Of a DNA stretch of 64,000 nucleotides, positions 1 through 7,490 are shown piece after piece. Position 1 is the stretch's first letter. Every line of letters starts with the position of its first letter. Source of the DNA: Candidatus Bipolaricaulota bacterium (lineage in GTDB: Bacteria; Bipolaricaulota; Bipolaricaulia; UBA7950; UBA9294); the NCBI GenBank assembly GCA_028278555.1, contig JANQEA010000083.1:27885-91884 (forward strand), written 5' to 3'. The position numbers were made by a program, and so were the translations under genes. The notes beneath the pieces were generated by a model. The model was not told the origin of the DNA, did no database searches, and saw nothing but the letters and a program-made list of their open reading frames with translations.

Positions 1-2333
1 TGTTGCTGGCCAAGCGACAAGCGCTCAAACCCTCTCGTGACTGCGTTGCGGTCCCCGTTCTCCGAATGAGTCCACTTGGTGACCTGGATTCTCGGAAGAT
101 CCTCGAAGCTCATTGCCTCCAGAGCCCTGCGGTGCTGCTTGTCGGCTAGGCAAGCCACCAATCGAGAGGCTTCAGGCTGATCCAACACGATGCTACCGTC
201 CTCATAGGTGACCTGCAGCAGGCGATCGACATCCGCTCTTCTGCCAACATCAATCAAGTCGAACGGAGAGAAGTGCCTCGTGAGAGCTTGTGCCTTTCGG
301 AAATTCACTGTCCGCCACTGCATTGCCTCCGTCAGGAACCTAACGCACTCAGGAGACAACGCACCCTCCTGGAACTTGATGCTGATAACGTAGTCCCGCA
401 GAGTGCCCTTCATGAGACCCGTCACTTGTCGTGCCCAAGCGGACCTTGTACTGCTGATCCTAGACCTGGTTCTCCGTCTGTCTTTGACTAGAGTCATTCG
501 GCGAAGCTCCAGCTCCTTCTGCTGTTTCGCTACGGCCCGCAGCTCCTCAAGTTGGGCACGCGTCTCTGCATGATCATCTGTGATCTTCCGGATTGACTTC
601 AGGTCGGGCTGGATACCCTGGGCAATCAGCGCCTTCCTGCGGTCCTCGATGCGAGATTCGAGTTCAGTCTCAGTGCCCTTCCAGGTTGCGATGATCGCTC
701 TCAGTGCAGTGATGTGATCGCCGGCGGCATTCGTCCAGTCGGCCTTCGCAGCATCCAAGTGCTGCCCGACCTCTTCTATGATCGCCTTGATGGAGGCCAG
801 GTGTTCGGCCCCCAGCGAATCCTCTCCTGGCTCAAGGGCCATCAAGATGTCTATTGGTTCGCGATTGCCTAGGCTCTTCTCGATAGTGGCGAAGAGATCG
901 TTGAGCCGACTGATCACTTGCTCTCTGAATGTTCGCCCTCCGGACAGCTCTTCCTCGAGACGAACCAGCTCTCCGATGTCCTGCCGCTTCAGAGAGTCCA
1001 TCTTCGCTTGAAGGTCATTGAGCTTCGCGACTACTTGCGGAAGCCGAGATACGCGAAGCTCAACATCCTTGAGATCAGCTTCGTTCTTGGTCAATTCCTC
1101 GCGCAAGCGATCGTCTTCCCGATTGAGGTTCTCAACGCCTGTGAACGGATCAAGGAAAGAGAGAAGAATTCCGGGGTCTTCCTGGCAGTTCTGGATCCTT
1201 GATGCAGTCTCTCCCTGCCCGTAGCTCTCCAGCGGAATCTCTAGACGGGTTTGTGCGGAACCACCGGTTGGATCCAGCTGACCGGACAGCTTCCTACGAG
1301 TCAGAACATGCTGAGCCCCGGTCTCGTCCTCATAGAGAAGCTCGATGAGGTCCGGCCACACTTCACTATCGACCAGCTTCGAGTCAGATCTGTAACCGGC
1401 AGCTACCCGAAGAGACTCCAGAAGAGTTGACTTCCCCGTCCCCCGACCTCCGATGATGCAGGTGAGGTTGTTGCTGAAGCGGATCGTCTTCTCTCCAAGG
1501 AACCCGCCGCTGGTACGGATCCCGACGAAACGCGGGACACGTTCGGGCACTGCTTCCTCAATCCTCAAGCGCGAGCTAGGGTCAGCGAAGGCGGTCTTCA
1601 AGGAGTCGAAGGAAGGGGTCTCCATCTTCACCCGCATGACCTTGCCTGTATTCGAAGCGCTCCTGAACGCAGTCAGTGTGTGCGCATCAGAGAAGACGAC
1701 TACAGGCCAGCAGTAGGAGTCCGGTCGGTCTAGTGCGTGTCTGCGAAGTGTCAGAAGTGTGCGCCTGGCCTCAGATTCATCGCTGTCCGAGAACCAATCC
1801 TGCGAGCTCAAGCTCGCGACTTCGAGAGCTACGAGCCCTTCATGACCTGCTATCGCCCGTTTTGGATCACCGTACCCTTGGACCTCTAGTTCGAAACCAC
1901 CGGAAGCATCGATATGTGCTCCAATGCAGAACCCATGGTTGGCTGCTGCGGCATCACAGCACTGAGGAATGCTTTGCCTGCAGGCGTTGTAGTCGGCATC
2001 GAACTCGAGCGAGTAGTAAAACCGCTTCAGTGAATCCAAGCTGGGGAAGTAGGCCAGCAAGTGACCCTGAATTGTAGAGAGTTCGACCCCCGGGAGCACC
2101 AGTACGCTCAGCTCTCCGGCTGCTTCGAGAGCCGCTTCCACGTTGCCTATTCGATTGTGGTCGGTAATTGCGATCATCGCGAGACCCAAGTCGTCCGCGG
2201 CCTTGGCGATCTCGGCAGGAGTCATCTGAGGGTCCTCTACGCAAGGTGATTCGCCGTGGGAGTGGACATGGAGATCAATGCGGTGGAAGGAAGCGCCGTT
2301 TGGGATTCGGCGAAGATCGTCAGCAAGAGTCAT
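1..2333 (-). CDS. PHP-domain plus SMC/ABC-like AAA ATPase (TrlF-like), 3' end outside window
   Basis: The frame is open from an ATG at 2333 to the left edge (777 codons), so the C-terminus is missing. The N-terminus is a PHP phosphoesterase domain: DLHVHSHGE (H22, H24), ITDHN near 57, PGVELST near 84, GAHID and FSDAH near 230, all metal ligands typical of the family. It is followed by an ATPase with Walker A GGRGTGKST at 295-303 and a long charged, coiled-coil-like middle (about 400-620). The sequence reaches LSLGQQ, an ABC-signature-like motif, exactly at the edge, so Walker B should lie just beyond. This order matches the database family called TrlF-like AAA ATPase; its biochemical role is not settled, and a nucleic-acid or defence role is inference. 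It lies in an accessory-looking island beside tRNA genes. Confidence 0.82.
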   Translation of the reverse strand, partial: MTLADDLRRIPNGASFHRIDLHVHSHGESPCVEDPQMTPAEIAKAADDLGLAMIAITDHNRIGNVEAALEAAGELSVLVLPGVELSTIQGHLLAYFPSLDSLKRFYYSLEFDADYNACRQSIPQCCDAAAANHGFCIGAHIDASGGFELEVQGYGDPKRAIAGHEGLVALEVASLSSQDWFSDSDESEARRTLLTLRRHALDRPDSYCWPVVVFSDAHTLTAFRSASNTGKVMRVKMETPSFDSLKTAFADPSSRLRIEEAVPERVPRFVGIRTSGGFLGEKTIRFSNNLTCIIGGRGTGKSTLLESLRVAAGYRSDSKLVDSEVWPDLIELLYEDETGAQHVLTRRKLSGQLDPTGGSAQTRLEIPLESYGQGETASRIQNCQEDPGILLSFLDPFTGVENLNREDDRLREELTKNEADLKDVELRVSRLPQVVAKLNDLQAKMDSLKRQDIGELVRLEEELSGGRTFREQVISRLNDLFATIEKSLGNREPIDILMALEPGEDSLGAEHLASIKAIIEEVGQHLDAAKADWTNAAGDHITALRAIIATWKGTETELESRIEDRRKALIAQGIQPDLKSIRKITDDHAETRAQLEELRAVAKQQKELELRRMTLVKDRRRTRSRISSTRSAWARQVTGLMKGTLRDYVISIKFQEGALSPECVRFLTEAMQWRTVNFRKAQALTRHFSPFDLIDVGRRADVDRLLQVTYEDGSIVLDQPEASRLVACLADKQHRRALEAMSFEDLPRIQVTKWTHSENGDRNAVTRGFERLSLGQQ

Positions 2334-2494
2334 TGAGTCCCTCCCTCTCCAAGTACTGCAGGATCGCCTCTACCGCCAAAGCAGCCGACCGATCGGTCGC
2401 GCTTCCCGCCCAGTCTGATCAGCCGCTGCACAGGCTGTTGCTTCTTCGCCCTGTCCGGGATGTACATCGAAAGCTTGTCTCGGTTCGGACTTGC
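2320..2494 (-). pseudogene. Frameshifted remnant of a ribbon-helix-helix-like protein
   Basis: Reading leftward from an in-frame TAG at 2495-2497, the peptide begins SPNRDKLSMYIPD and continues to PVQRLIRLGGKRDRSV. A one-base shift near 2385 then gives ALAVEAILQYLERE. Joined, the two halves align along their length with the intact small protein at 7308-7490 (KLSIYIPQ, PVERLINLGEKRDRS, VVDAILQYLERE). There is no start codon before the internal Met of MYIP and the frame is broken, so it is called a pseudogene. The last codons overlap the start of the PHP-ATPase by 14 nt. A sequencing indel could explain the shift but not the missing start. Confidence 0.7.
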
Positions 2495-2518
2495 CTAGTC
2501 GCTGGCTTGAATACACGT

Positions 2519-2932
2519 TCACCCCCGCAATGCCCAGCAGGCACCTCCCCCAAGCTCGCCGTGGAGTGCCTGCTCTACGAACCATGTCGCAACGCGCGAG
2601 AGCGCTTGGAACGTGAGATTCCCTCCAATGGATCTAGCCTTTTGCTTCACTCCCTCCCATACGTCATCGGATCGGATCTTCTCGAGGAATTCGTGGCCCT
2701 CCCAAGTCAGCGCGAAGACAGCACCCATGTCGATGATCCGGTCGCTCGTGGTGCTCCGCATTGGCTCACCGTCCACCAGGCCTCCTTGGTACAGAAGGAT
2801 GAGGTGATACTTCACTTCCTTGTCGTCGTGTCCTTCGATGCTTGGCGGATCCTTCCAGAGCCACGGAGACATGTCAGGCTTCTCCTCCAGGAGAAACAGC
2901 AACTCGCGTAGTAGATCGAAGTTCCGCTTCAT
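2519..2932 (-). CDS. DUF2513 family protein
   Basis: 137 aa. The start MKRNFDLLREL is chosen because AAGGGG lies 6 nt upstream and the family begins this way; an in-frame ATG 36 nt further up has no clear ribosome site. Recognisable family features are the N-terminal helix, VKYHLILLYQGGLVDGE, and LTWEGHEFLEKIRSDDVW, which together resemble a small winged-helix protein. No function is established for DUF2513; it is common on mobile elements and prophages. It is 25 nt upstream of the ribbon-helix-helix remnant and on the same strand as the PHP-ATPase, so the three may once have formed one unit. Confidence 0.75.
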   Translation of the reverse strand: MKRNFDLLRELLFLLEEKPDMSPWLWKDPPSIEGHDDKEVKYHLILLYQGGLVDGEPMRSTTSDRIIDMGAVFALTWEGHEFLEKIRSDDVWEGVKQKARSIGGNLTFQALSRVATWFVEQALHGELGGGACWALRG

Positions 2933-3120
2933 GGCGCCCCTTTGGCTTGCTGCCGCATCATGATCCACGTGACGCCCGACGAGGACAAGCTGAAGGCGGC
3001 TTGCGCGCCGACTGCAGCTATGCCCCGAACAGGATTCAGAACCTTGGCTGTTCGGCCCTACTTGCGGCTTCCGAACAGCTCGTGAGTTTCACTGGCGTGA
3101 AACTCGGCAGGTTCATCCTG
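2933..3120. other. Island boundary without a clear gene
   Basis: No complete gene is visible. A short plus-strand peptide from 2961 contains HVTPDEDKLKAA, faintly like the C-terminal tail of tyrosine recombinases, and ends at a stop near 3083. A small hairpin, GTTTCAC-TGGC-GTGAAAC, sits at about 3088-3105. The stretch separates the island genes from the tRNA cluster and may be the scar of an integration. Confidence 0.3.
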
Positions 3121-3169
3121 GGGCGTACAGAAGAGGCGAGCCCCAAAGGCCCGCCTCTTCTGTACGCCC
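3121..3169. repeat. 18-bp perfect inverted repeat running into tRNA-Arg
   Basis: GGGCGTACAGAAGAGGCG at 3121-3138 is exactly complementary to 3152-3169, with a 13-nt loop. The right arm includes the last bases of the tRNA-Arg acceptor stem, so in the minus-strand transcript the hairpin competes with acceptor pairing. There is no T-tract after it. It could be a processing or termination hairpin, or a by-product of integration at the tRNA. Confidence 0.8.
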
Positions 3170-3236
3170 GACAGGATTCGAACCTGTGACCTTTGGCGCC
3201 GGAGGCCAACGCTCTAATCCACTGAGCTACGGGCGC
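3163..3236 (-). tRNA. tRNA-Arg (anticodon CCG)
   Basis: The cloverleaf is complete: acceptor GCGCCCG with CGGGCGT, D arm GCTC/GAGC, anticodon stem TTGGC/GCCAA with loop CTCCGGC, and T arm ACAGG/CCTGT around TTCGAAT. The discriminator is A and CCA is not encoded. Its 5' end is only 2 nt from the 3' end of the upstream tRNA-Ser, so the two are probably cotranscribed. An inverted repeat overlaps its 3' end. Confidence 0.95.
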
Positions 3237-3238
3237 TG

Positions 3239-3327
3239 CGGAGAGGGCGGGATTCGAACCCGCGGAGGAGCGTGAACCCCTCGCCGGTTTAGCAAACCGG
3301 TGTCTTGGACCGCTTGACTACCTCTCC
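3239..3327 (-). tRNA. tRNA-Ser (anticodon GCT)
   Basis: Class II tRNA of 89 nt with acceptor GGAGAGG/CCTCTCC, anticodon loop containing GCT between CACCGG and CCGG, and a long variable arm (GAGGGG/CTCCTC type). It has the standard TTCGAAT loop and no encoded CCA. It is immediately upstream of tRNA-Arg(CCG) on the minus strand. Confidence 0.95.
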
Positions 3328-3394
3328 AAGGCGGGATTCTACCGGCACGGGTTTGCGGCGACAACAGCGTAGAGGGCGCAACGACCAATCGCAT

Positions 3395-3434
3395 ACGTCA
3401 CACAACACGAGTTTGGGCGTAGCCCCAACTCGTC
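3395..3434. repeat. REP-like hairpin, copy A
   Basis: A head ACGTCACACAACACGAG leads into a near-perfect hairpin, CGAGTTTGGG / CCCCAACTCG with loop CGTAG (3408-3432). The head-plus-hairpin layout is shared with elements at 3598-3643, 56901-56943 and 57077-57120, while the stem bases differ between copies. A second hairpin, GCGCTCGC-TTC-GCGAGCGC, follows at about 3437. Confidence 0.5.
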
Positions 3435-3458
3435 CGCGCTCGCTTCGCGAGCGCGCAG

Positions 3459-3544
3459 CGGAGGGGGCGGGATTCGAACCCGCGAGGCCTTGTGGGCCTG
3501 CCGGTTTTCAAGACCGGTGGTTTCGTCCGCTCACCCACCCCTCC
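3459..3544 (-). tRNA. tRNA-Ser (anticodon TGA)
   Basis: Class II tRNA of 86 nt: acceptor GGAGGGG/CCCCTCC, anticodon stem ACCGG/CCGG with TGA in the loop, a long variable arm (CAGGCC-CACAA-GGCCT), and the TTCGAAT T loop. CCA is not encoded. A cluster of hairpins lies immediately downstream and another upstream. Confidence 0.95.
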
Positions 3545-3597
3545 GAATCGAATTATACAGGGCGTGATGACTGCGCAGTTCGCGGTGGAATCAAGTT

Positions 3598-3643
3598 CAC
3601 ACGTCGCCCACACGAGTTCGCGCTATGCGCGAACTCGTACGTG
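3598..3643. repeat. REP-like hairpin, copy B
   Basis: An 11-bp perfect hairpin, ACGAGTTCGCG at 3612-3622 and its complement at 3628-3638, has the loop CTATG. An outer CACGT/ACGTG pairing spans 3600-3604 and 3639-3643. It lies between mnmA and tRNA-Ser(TGA), with the same CACGAG entry as the other copies. Confidence 0.55.
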
Positions 3644-3666
3644 ATGGCTGCACAGATGTGGAGCCA

Positions 3667-4722
3667 TCACGAAATGGTCCCACCGCCGAGGAGGCGATCG
3701 CCGGCGTAGAGGACAGCCAACTGGCCCGGCGTGATCGCGCGCCGCGGCTCGTCGAAGCGGAGGCGGAATCCGCCGTCCGGCTCCGCATGGAACACGGCGC
3801 CGACGGCCGGCGAGCGGTAACGAATCTTGACGTCGAGGTGGGAGCCGTCCGGCGGCGGCTCGACGGCCAGGTAGTTCGGGTCGACGGCGCGAAGCTCATC
3901 GCGAAGCAGTCGGTCCTCGCTGCCGACGACGAGCGCGTTCCGCTCCGGGTCGATGTCGACGACGTAGAGCGGCCGGTCGGACGGGATCCCGAGCCCCTTC
4001 CGCTGGCCGATCGTGTAGCGGGGCAGGCCCTCGTGTGTTCCGATTCGCTCGCCGTCAGCATCGAGGATCGGTCCGGGAAGAAGATCGGCCCGGTCGAACA
4101 GGAACGTGGTCCTTCCGGCGACGGCGAAGCAGAGATCCTGGCTCTCCGGAAGCTCGGCGCACGTCAGCCCCCGTTTACGGGCGATGGCGTAGACATCCTC
4201 CTTCGTCATCCCCCCGACGGGGAAGAGGAGCCGGTCGAGATCGTCGGCGCGGAGTCCGTAGAGGAAGTAGGTCTGGTCCTTCGTCGGGTCGCACCCCTTG
4301 TGGAGAGACGAACTCCCGTCCGGCTGACGGAGAAGCCGGACGTGATGCCCGGTCGCGACGAAGTCGAATCCGTTCTCGGCCGCGTAGGCGAGCGCCAGCC
4401 CGAAGCGGAGGTGCCGGTTGCATCGACCGCAGGGATTCGGCGTCTCGCCCGTTCGGTATCTCGCGACGAAGTCCTCGAGGACGAGGCGATGAAACGGTTC
4501 GCTCGCGTCGATCTCCTCGTGGGGGATGCCGACTTCGTCTGCCGCCTGCGCGGCCGAGTCGAGGGAACAGCATTTTGTCTGCTTGGCGTAGTCCGGCGCT
4601 CCGGGGAACGACCAGAACCAGAACGTGATCCCGGCGACCTCGTACCCCTGTTCGACGAGGAGGTGCGCCGCGACGGTGCTGTCCACGCCGCCGCTCAGGC
4701 AGACGACGACGCGCTTGGTCAT
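3667..4722 (-). CDS. mnmA: tRNA-specific 2-thiouridylase MnmA
   Basis: 351 aa, the usual length. It makes the 2-thio group of U34 in Lys, Glu and Gln tRNAs, using ATP and persulfide sulfur. The PP-loop SGGVDST is at 10-16, the catalytic cysteine is in NPC (C98), the second in SQDLCF (C198), with TGHH near 124 and the TKDQTYFLY segment near 147. The C-terminal beta-barrel segment (YTIGQRKGLGI onward) is present. Its ATG directly follows the stop of the upstream cupin gene, with no gap. Confidence 0.95.
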   Translation of the reverse strand: MTKRVVVCLSGGVDSTVAAHLLVEQGYEVAGITFWFWSFPGAPDYAKQTKCCSLDSAAQAADEVGIPHEEIDASEPFHRLVLEDFVARYRTGETPNPCGRCNRHLRFGLALAYAAENGFDFVATGHHVRLLRQPDGSSSLHKGCDPTKDQTYFLYGLRADDLDRLLFPVGGMTKEDVYAIARKRGLTCAELPESQDLCFAVAGRTTFLFDRADLLPGPILDADGERIGTHEGLPRYTIGQRKGLGIPSDRPLYVVDIDPERNALVVGSEDRLLRDELRAVDPNYLAVEPPPDGSHLDVKIRYRSPAVGAVFHAEPDGGFRLRFDEPRRAITPGQLAVLYAGDRLLGGGTIS

Positions 4723-5079
4723 CTATCCGTCTTCCCCTTCGAGCGGGACGACGCACAGGAACTCGAACGGTTCGGCGCCGACGTTCCGGAACTGGTGCTC
4801 GTCGTTCGGGGGGACGAAGGCGAAGTCGCCTGGGCCGAGTTTCTCGAAGCCGTCGGCGTGCTTCACCACGCCGCTTCCGGACAACACGTAGACCTCGTGC
4901 TCCCAGGGATGGGTGTGATACGGCGTGTGGCCGCCGAGCTGAATCGTGAACTTCCGCATCGAGAAGTTGGGGGCATCCTCCTTCGGCCCGACGAGGATCC
5001 GCTTCTCGGCATTTCGGACGTTCTCTCCATCGTCGTAGAGGCGGGCTTCAATCTCCTGGCTTCTGCCGATGATGACCAT
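4723..5079 (-). CDS. Small cupin-domain protein
   Basis: 118 aa, a single cupin barrel. Motif 1 is seen as GGHTPYHTHPWEHEVYVLSG (two His, Glu and a further His) and motif 2 as LGPGDFAFVPPNDEHQF. These residues would bind one metal ion. The start at 5079 is preceded by AAAGGAG; the open frame further upstream is the shadow of the next gene. It lies 14 nt from the phosphodiesterase gene and abuts mnmA, probably one transcript. The substrate is unknown. Confidence 0.8.
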   Translation of the reverse strand: MVIIGRSQEIEARLYDDGENVRNAEKRILVGPKEDAPNFSMRKFTIQLGGHTPYHTHPWEHEVYVLSGSGVVKHADGFEKLGPGDFAFVPPNDEHQFRNVGAEPFEFLCVVPLEGEDG

Positions 5080-5093
5080 GCGGTTCTCCTTTC

Positions 5094-6347
5094 CTACAGC
5101 GGACTCGCGATCAGCGGGACGAGCATTTCGGCCTCGGTCAGGCCGCCGTGCATCCCCCGGAGTCTCATCGCATCCGGGTACGGATGATCGATCCCGGCGC
5201 TTCCGGTCGAGACGATCGTCAGATCCCCGAGCCGAGCTCGGGTCGCCGGATGCGGCGTTCCTCCGCCGAGGATCCGATCCTCGATGAGCGTACTCGAATC
5301 GACGCAGACGAGGCCGTCGGCCAGTTCCCGCCCAAGGGTGTCCGCCACCCGCTCTCGCGAACCCTCGCGGATGAAGAGATACGATGCGCGCGGCTCGCCG
5401 ACCGGCGGGAGGAGGAGTCCCTTCTCGACGTCCGCGACGTCGCTCAGCGGGAGGTAGTCGGCGGGTTCCATCGGGACGAAGCCGTGGTCGGCGGAGATCA
5501 GAAGGAGCGTCTTGCCGGCCTGTCCGACCAGCTCGCGGCGGATCGCATCGTCGACGGCCCGGAGCTCGGCGGTGTACGCGTCGGTCTCCGGCCCGCGGAT
5601 GTGGGCGATCGTGTCGAGTCCGGGCCAATAGAGGGAGAGGAAGGTCTTCTCTCTTGCCTCGGCGAGGAGCCGGCGCGCCGTGACGAGCATGTCGGAGAAC
5701 CCGGCAGCCGGATGGACCTTGGTGCTCCCGACGTAGAGGGCCCGCGAGAGCCCGCTGGACGCGATGTGCTGCGGGAGCAACGTGTGGACATCGATCCCGG
5801 CGCTGGCGAGTCGCTTGTGGAGCGTTGGGCCGGGGAGGATCGTCTCGGGATCGAGGCCGGCCTCGAATGCGGCGTCGTTTCGGCCGTTCCCGACCATCGC
5901 GAACCGGATCATGTTGGTGATCGCCGAGGTCTCGCGGAGGTAGAGTCGATACCCGACCAATCCGTGCTCAAGCGGCGTCAGCCCCGTCCCGATCGAGGCG
6001 AGGGACGCGACGGTCGTCGAGGGGAAGACCGACGTCAGCGGGAAGAAGAGGCCCTTCTCACTGAGCGAGCGGAGAGTAAGGTCGGGGAAGCGGTCGAACA
6101 GCGCCTCGGTCTTCCGATAGCCGAGACCATCGAGGATCAACAGGACGACATGGTCGAAGTCCGGCGTTCCGTCGGCGACGTCGGCGAGCAGCGCCGCCCG
6201 CCCCTCGAGGCCGAAGAGTCGTTCGACGAGGGAAGGAAGATCGGCGATCGAGTAGCCACCGTAGTCCGGCAGGACCGCCGCCCCGCTCCAGCGGCTCGGC
6301 TTGTCCCGGGCGAGCAGCCGTTTCTCGATCTCGCTTACGCTTCGCAT
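5094..6347 (-). CDS. Alkaline-phosphatase-superfamily (nucleotide pyrophosphatase/phosphodiesterase-like) protein
   Basis: 417 aa. The metal-binding site typical of type I phosphodiesterases is visible: LLILDGLGY near 82, the nucleophile in FPSTTVASLASIGTG near 116, WPGLDTIAHIRG with D and H, SADHGF, and a late HGGLTEAEM. No signal peptide is evident, so a cytoplasmic role is likely; the substrate is unknown. I place the start at 6347 because TATAAT lies at 6355-6360, only 7 nt from this ATG, which implies a leaderless message. An in-frame ATG 30 nt further upstream would precede the -10 box. Confidence 0.75.
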   Translation of the reverse strand: MRSVSEIEKRLLARDKPSRWSGAAVLPDYGGYSIADLPSLVERLFGLEGRAALLADVADGTPDFDHVVLLILDGLGYRKTEALFDRFPDLTLRSLSEKGLFFPLTSVFPSTTVASLASIGTGLTPLEHGLVGYRLYLRETSAITNMIRFAMVGNGRNDAAFEAGLDPETILPGPTLHKRLASAGIDVHTLLPQHIASSGLSRALYVGSTKVHPAAGFSDMLVTARRLLAEAREKTFLSLYWPGLDTIAHIRGPETDAYTAELRAVDDAIRRELVGQAGKTLLLISADHGFVPMEPADYLPLSDVADVEKGLLLPPVGEPRASYLFIREGSRERVADTLGRELADGLVCVDSSTLIEDRILGGGTPHPATRARLGDLTIVSTGSAGIDHPYPDAMRLRGMHGGLTEAEMLVPLIASPL

Positions 6348-6354
6348 GCCGGCG

Positions 6355-6360
6355 ATTATA
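6355..6360 (-). promoter_or_regulatory. -10 box for a leaderless transcript
   Basis: A perfect TATAAT reads on the minus strand 7 nt before the ATG at 6347. Transcription would start at or next to the start codon. No convincing -35 box is seen at the right distance. Confidence 0.5.
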
Positions 6361-6398
6361 CGGTGCCGATCTCTCAACGGCGGGGGCGTTCTGTCTCC

Positions 6399-7124
6399 CT
6401 AGTCTCGGGCTTCGGCGGGCGTCTCTTCCGGGCGAGACTCGTCCGCGAGTTCGGTCGGAATGCTCCCCGTTCCGCAGAGGACGTCGAGAAAGAGCGCGAG
6501 GAGTTCGGCGGGCCATGACTCCGGATCCCAGGGGAGGTGCGCGAGATAGTCGGGAGCAGCATCCTCGTCGGTCGGCTGATCGTCCGCGACGAGATCTCCG
6601 GTCAGATGGTAGGTCGCGACTCCGTTGATCTGCATCGTTTGCGGCACTTCGGGGGCGACGAATGCCCCGGAGGCGCTCCCCTCTCCCGACCCGATCGCGC
6701 GGAAGGATTCAGCGCCGAGCGTGACGACGGCGAAGAACGGTCCGGTCGCCGAGCCGAGGACGTTGCCCGTCAGATCGGCATCCTCACTGCTTCCGGCCAT
6801 GCCACCGCGGATCGAGATCGGAGTCCCGTCTGCAGTCACACCGGTCGCTTCGAGGATCAGCCAGACATCCATCATCAACGTCGATGAGTCGCCGATCCCT
6901 TCACCATAGGCACTCCCCTCGGCGGTGAAGTGGATCGTTTCGCCCTCGAGCTCGAGTGAGCCCTCGATGCTGAAGCCGCTCACGATCTTCACGGTGACCT
7001 GGGTGCCGGAGAACCAAAGCACGGTCTTCCCGTCTGCGATCCCCTGCGCGTCGATGCTCGGTTGGGCGAACGATGTGCTCGCGCACAGCACCGCGATGAT
7101 CGCACCGATCCCGATTCTCTTCAT
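6399..7124 (-). CDS. Secreted protein of unknown function
   Basis: 241 aa. It begins with a clear signal peptide (MKRIGIGAIIAVLCASTSFAQ, cleavage probably after SFA). The mature part is rich in Gly, Ser, Thr and Val in short beta-like segments, with an acidic Pro/Glu-rich C-terminal 60 residues. I do not recognise a family. A conserved -10-like TAAGAT lies upstream, but no convincing full promoter is seen. It resembles in style the small exported proteins at 7719 and 55445. Confidence 0.7.
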   Translation of the reverse strand: MKRIGIGAIIAVLCASTSFAQPSIDAQGIADGKTVLWFSGTQVTVKIVSGFSIEGSLELEGETIHFTAEGSAYGEGIGDSSTLMMDVWLILEATGVTADGTPISIRGGMAGSSEDADLTGNVLGSATGPFFAVVTLGAESFRAIGSGEGSASGAFVAPEVPQTMQINGVATYHLTGDLVADDQPTDEDAAPDYLAHLPWDPESWPAELLALFLDVLCGTGSIPTELADESRPEETPAEARD

Positions 7125-7214
7125 CTGCTCAACCTCCCTGTCTGCCGGGATTCCTCTTCCGGACGTTGGCTATCTTATCGGATCGTCCGCTCGGTGTGAG
7201 GTCGACTCTGCTTA

Positions 7215-7255
7215 AGGAAAGGGAAAGCGCCCCACCGGGCGGCCGGCCGGGCGCC
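7215..7255 (-). terminator. Possible intrinsic terminator after the ribbon-helix-helix gene
   Basis: On the minus strand GGCGCCC and GGGGCGC flank a GC-rich loop (7227-7254), followed by TTTCCCTTTCCTT. The stem is strong but the T-tract is interrupted by C, so efficiency is uncertain. Confidence 0.4.
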
Positions 7256-7307
7256 TTCGATCGTTCCTCCGCGGTTCTGCGAAGGAGGTCGGTTGAAGAC
7301 TGGATGC

Positions 7308-7490
7308 TTAGCTCTTGGTCTCTTCCCGCTCCAGATACTGGAGGATGGCGTCGACGACGAGGTAGTTGATCGAGCGATCGCGCTTCTCGCCGAGGTTGAT
7401 CAGCCGCTCGACTGGCTTCTCCTCCATTTTCTTCTGGGGAATGTAGATCGAGAGCTTGTCCAGGATCTCTTTCTTCGGCACGGAGTTCAC
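7308..7490 (-). CDS. Small ribbon-helix-helix-like protein
   Basis: 60 aa, starting with GTG preceded by AAGGGAGGG. The pattern LSIYIPQ (beta strand), VERLINLGEKRDRSINYLVVDAI (two helices) and ILQYLERE is that of a CopG/Arc-type DNA-binding domain, often an antitoxin or autorepressor. No toxin gene is adjacent: the flanking genes are a secreted protein and a divergent lipoprotein. A broken paralogue lies in the island at 2320-2494. Confidence 0.6.
   Translation of the reverse strand: MNSVPKKEILDKLSIYIPQKKMEEKPVERLINLGEKRDRSINYLVVDAILQYLEREETKS

Noticed and set aside
3625..5187. A 520-codon plus-strand frame
   Set aside because: It is antisense to mnmA and the cupin, and the peptide shows only shadow composition.
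4723..5628. A 301-residue form of the cupin protein
   Set aside because: The first 183 residues are the phosphodiesterase gene in another frame; a good ribosome site precedes the ATG at 5079.
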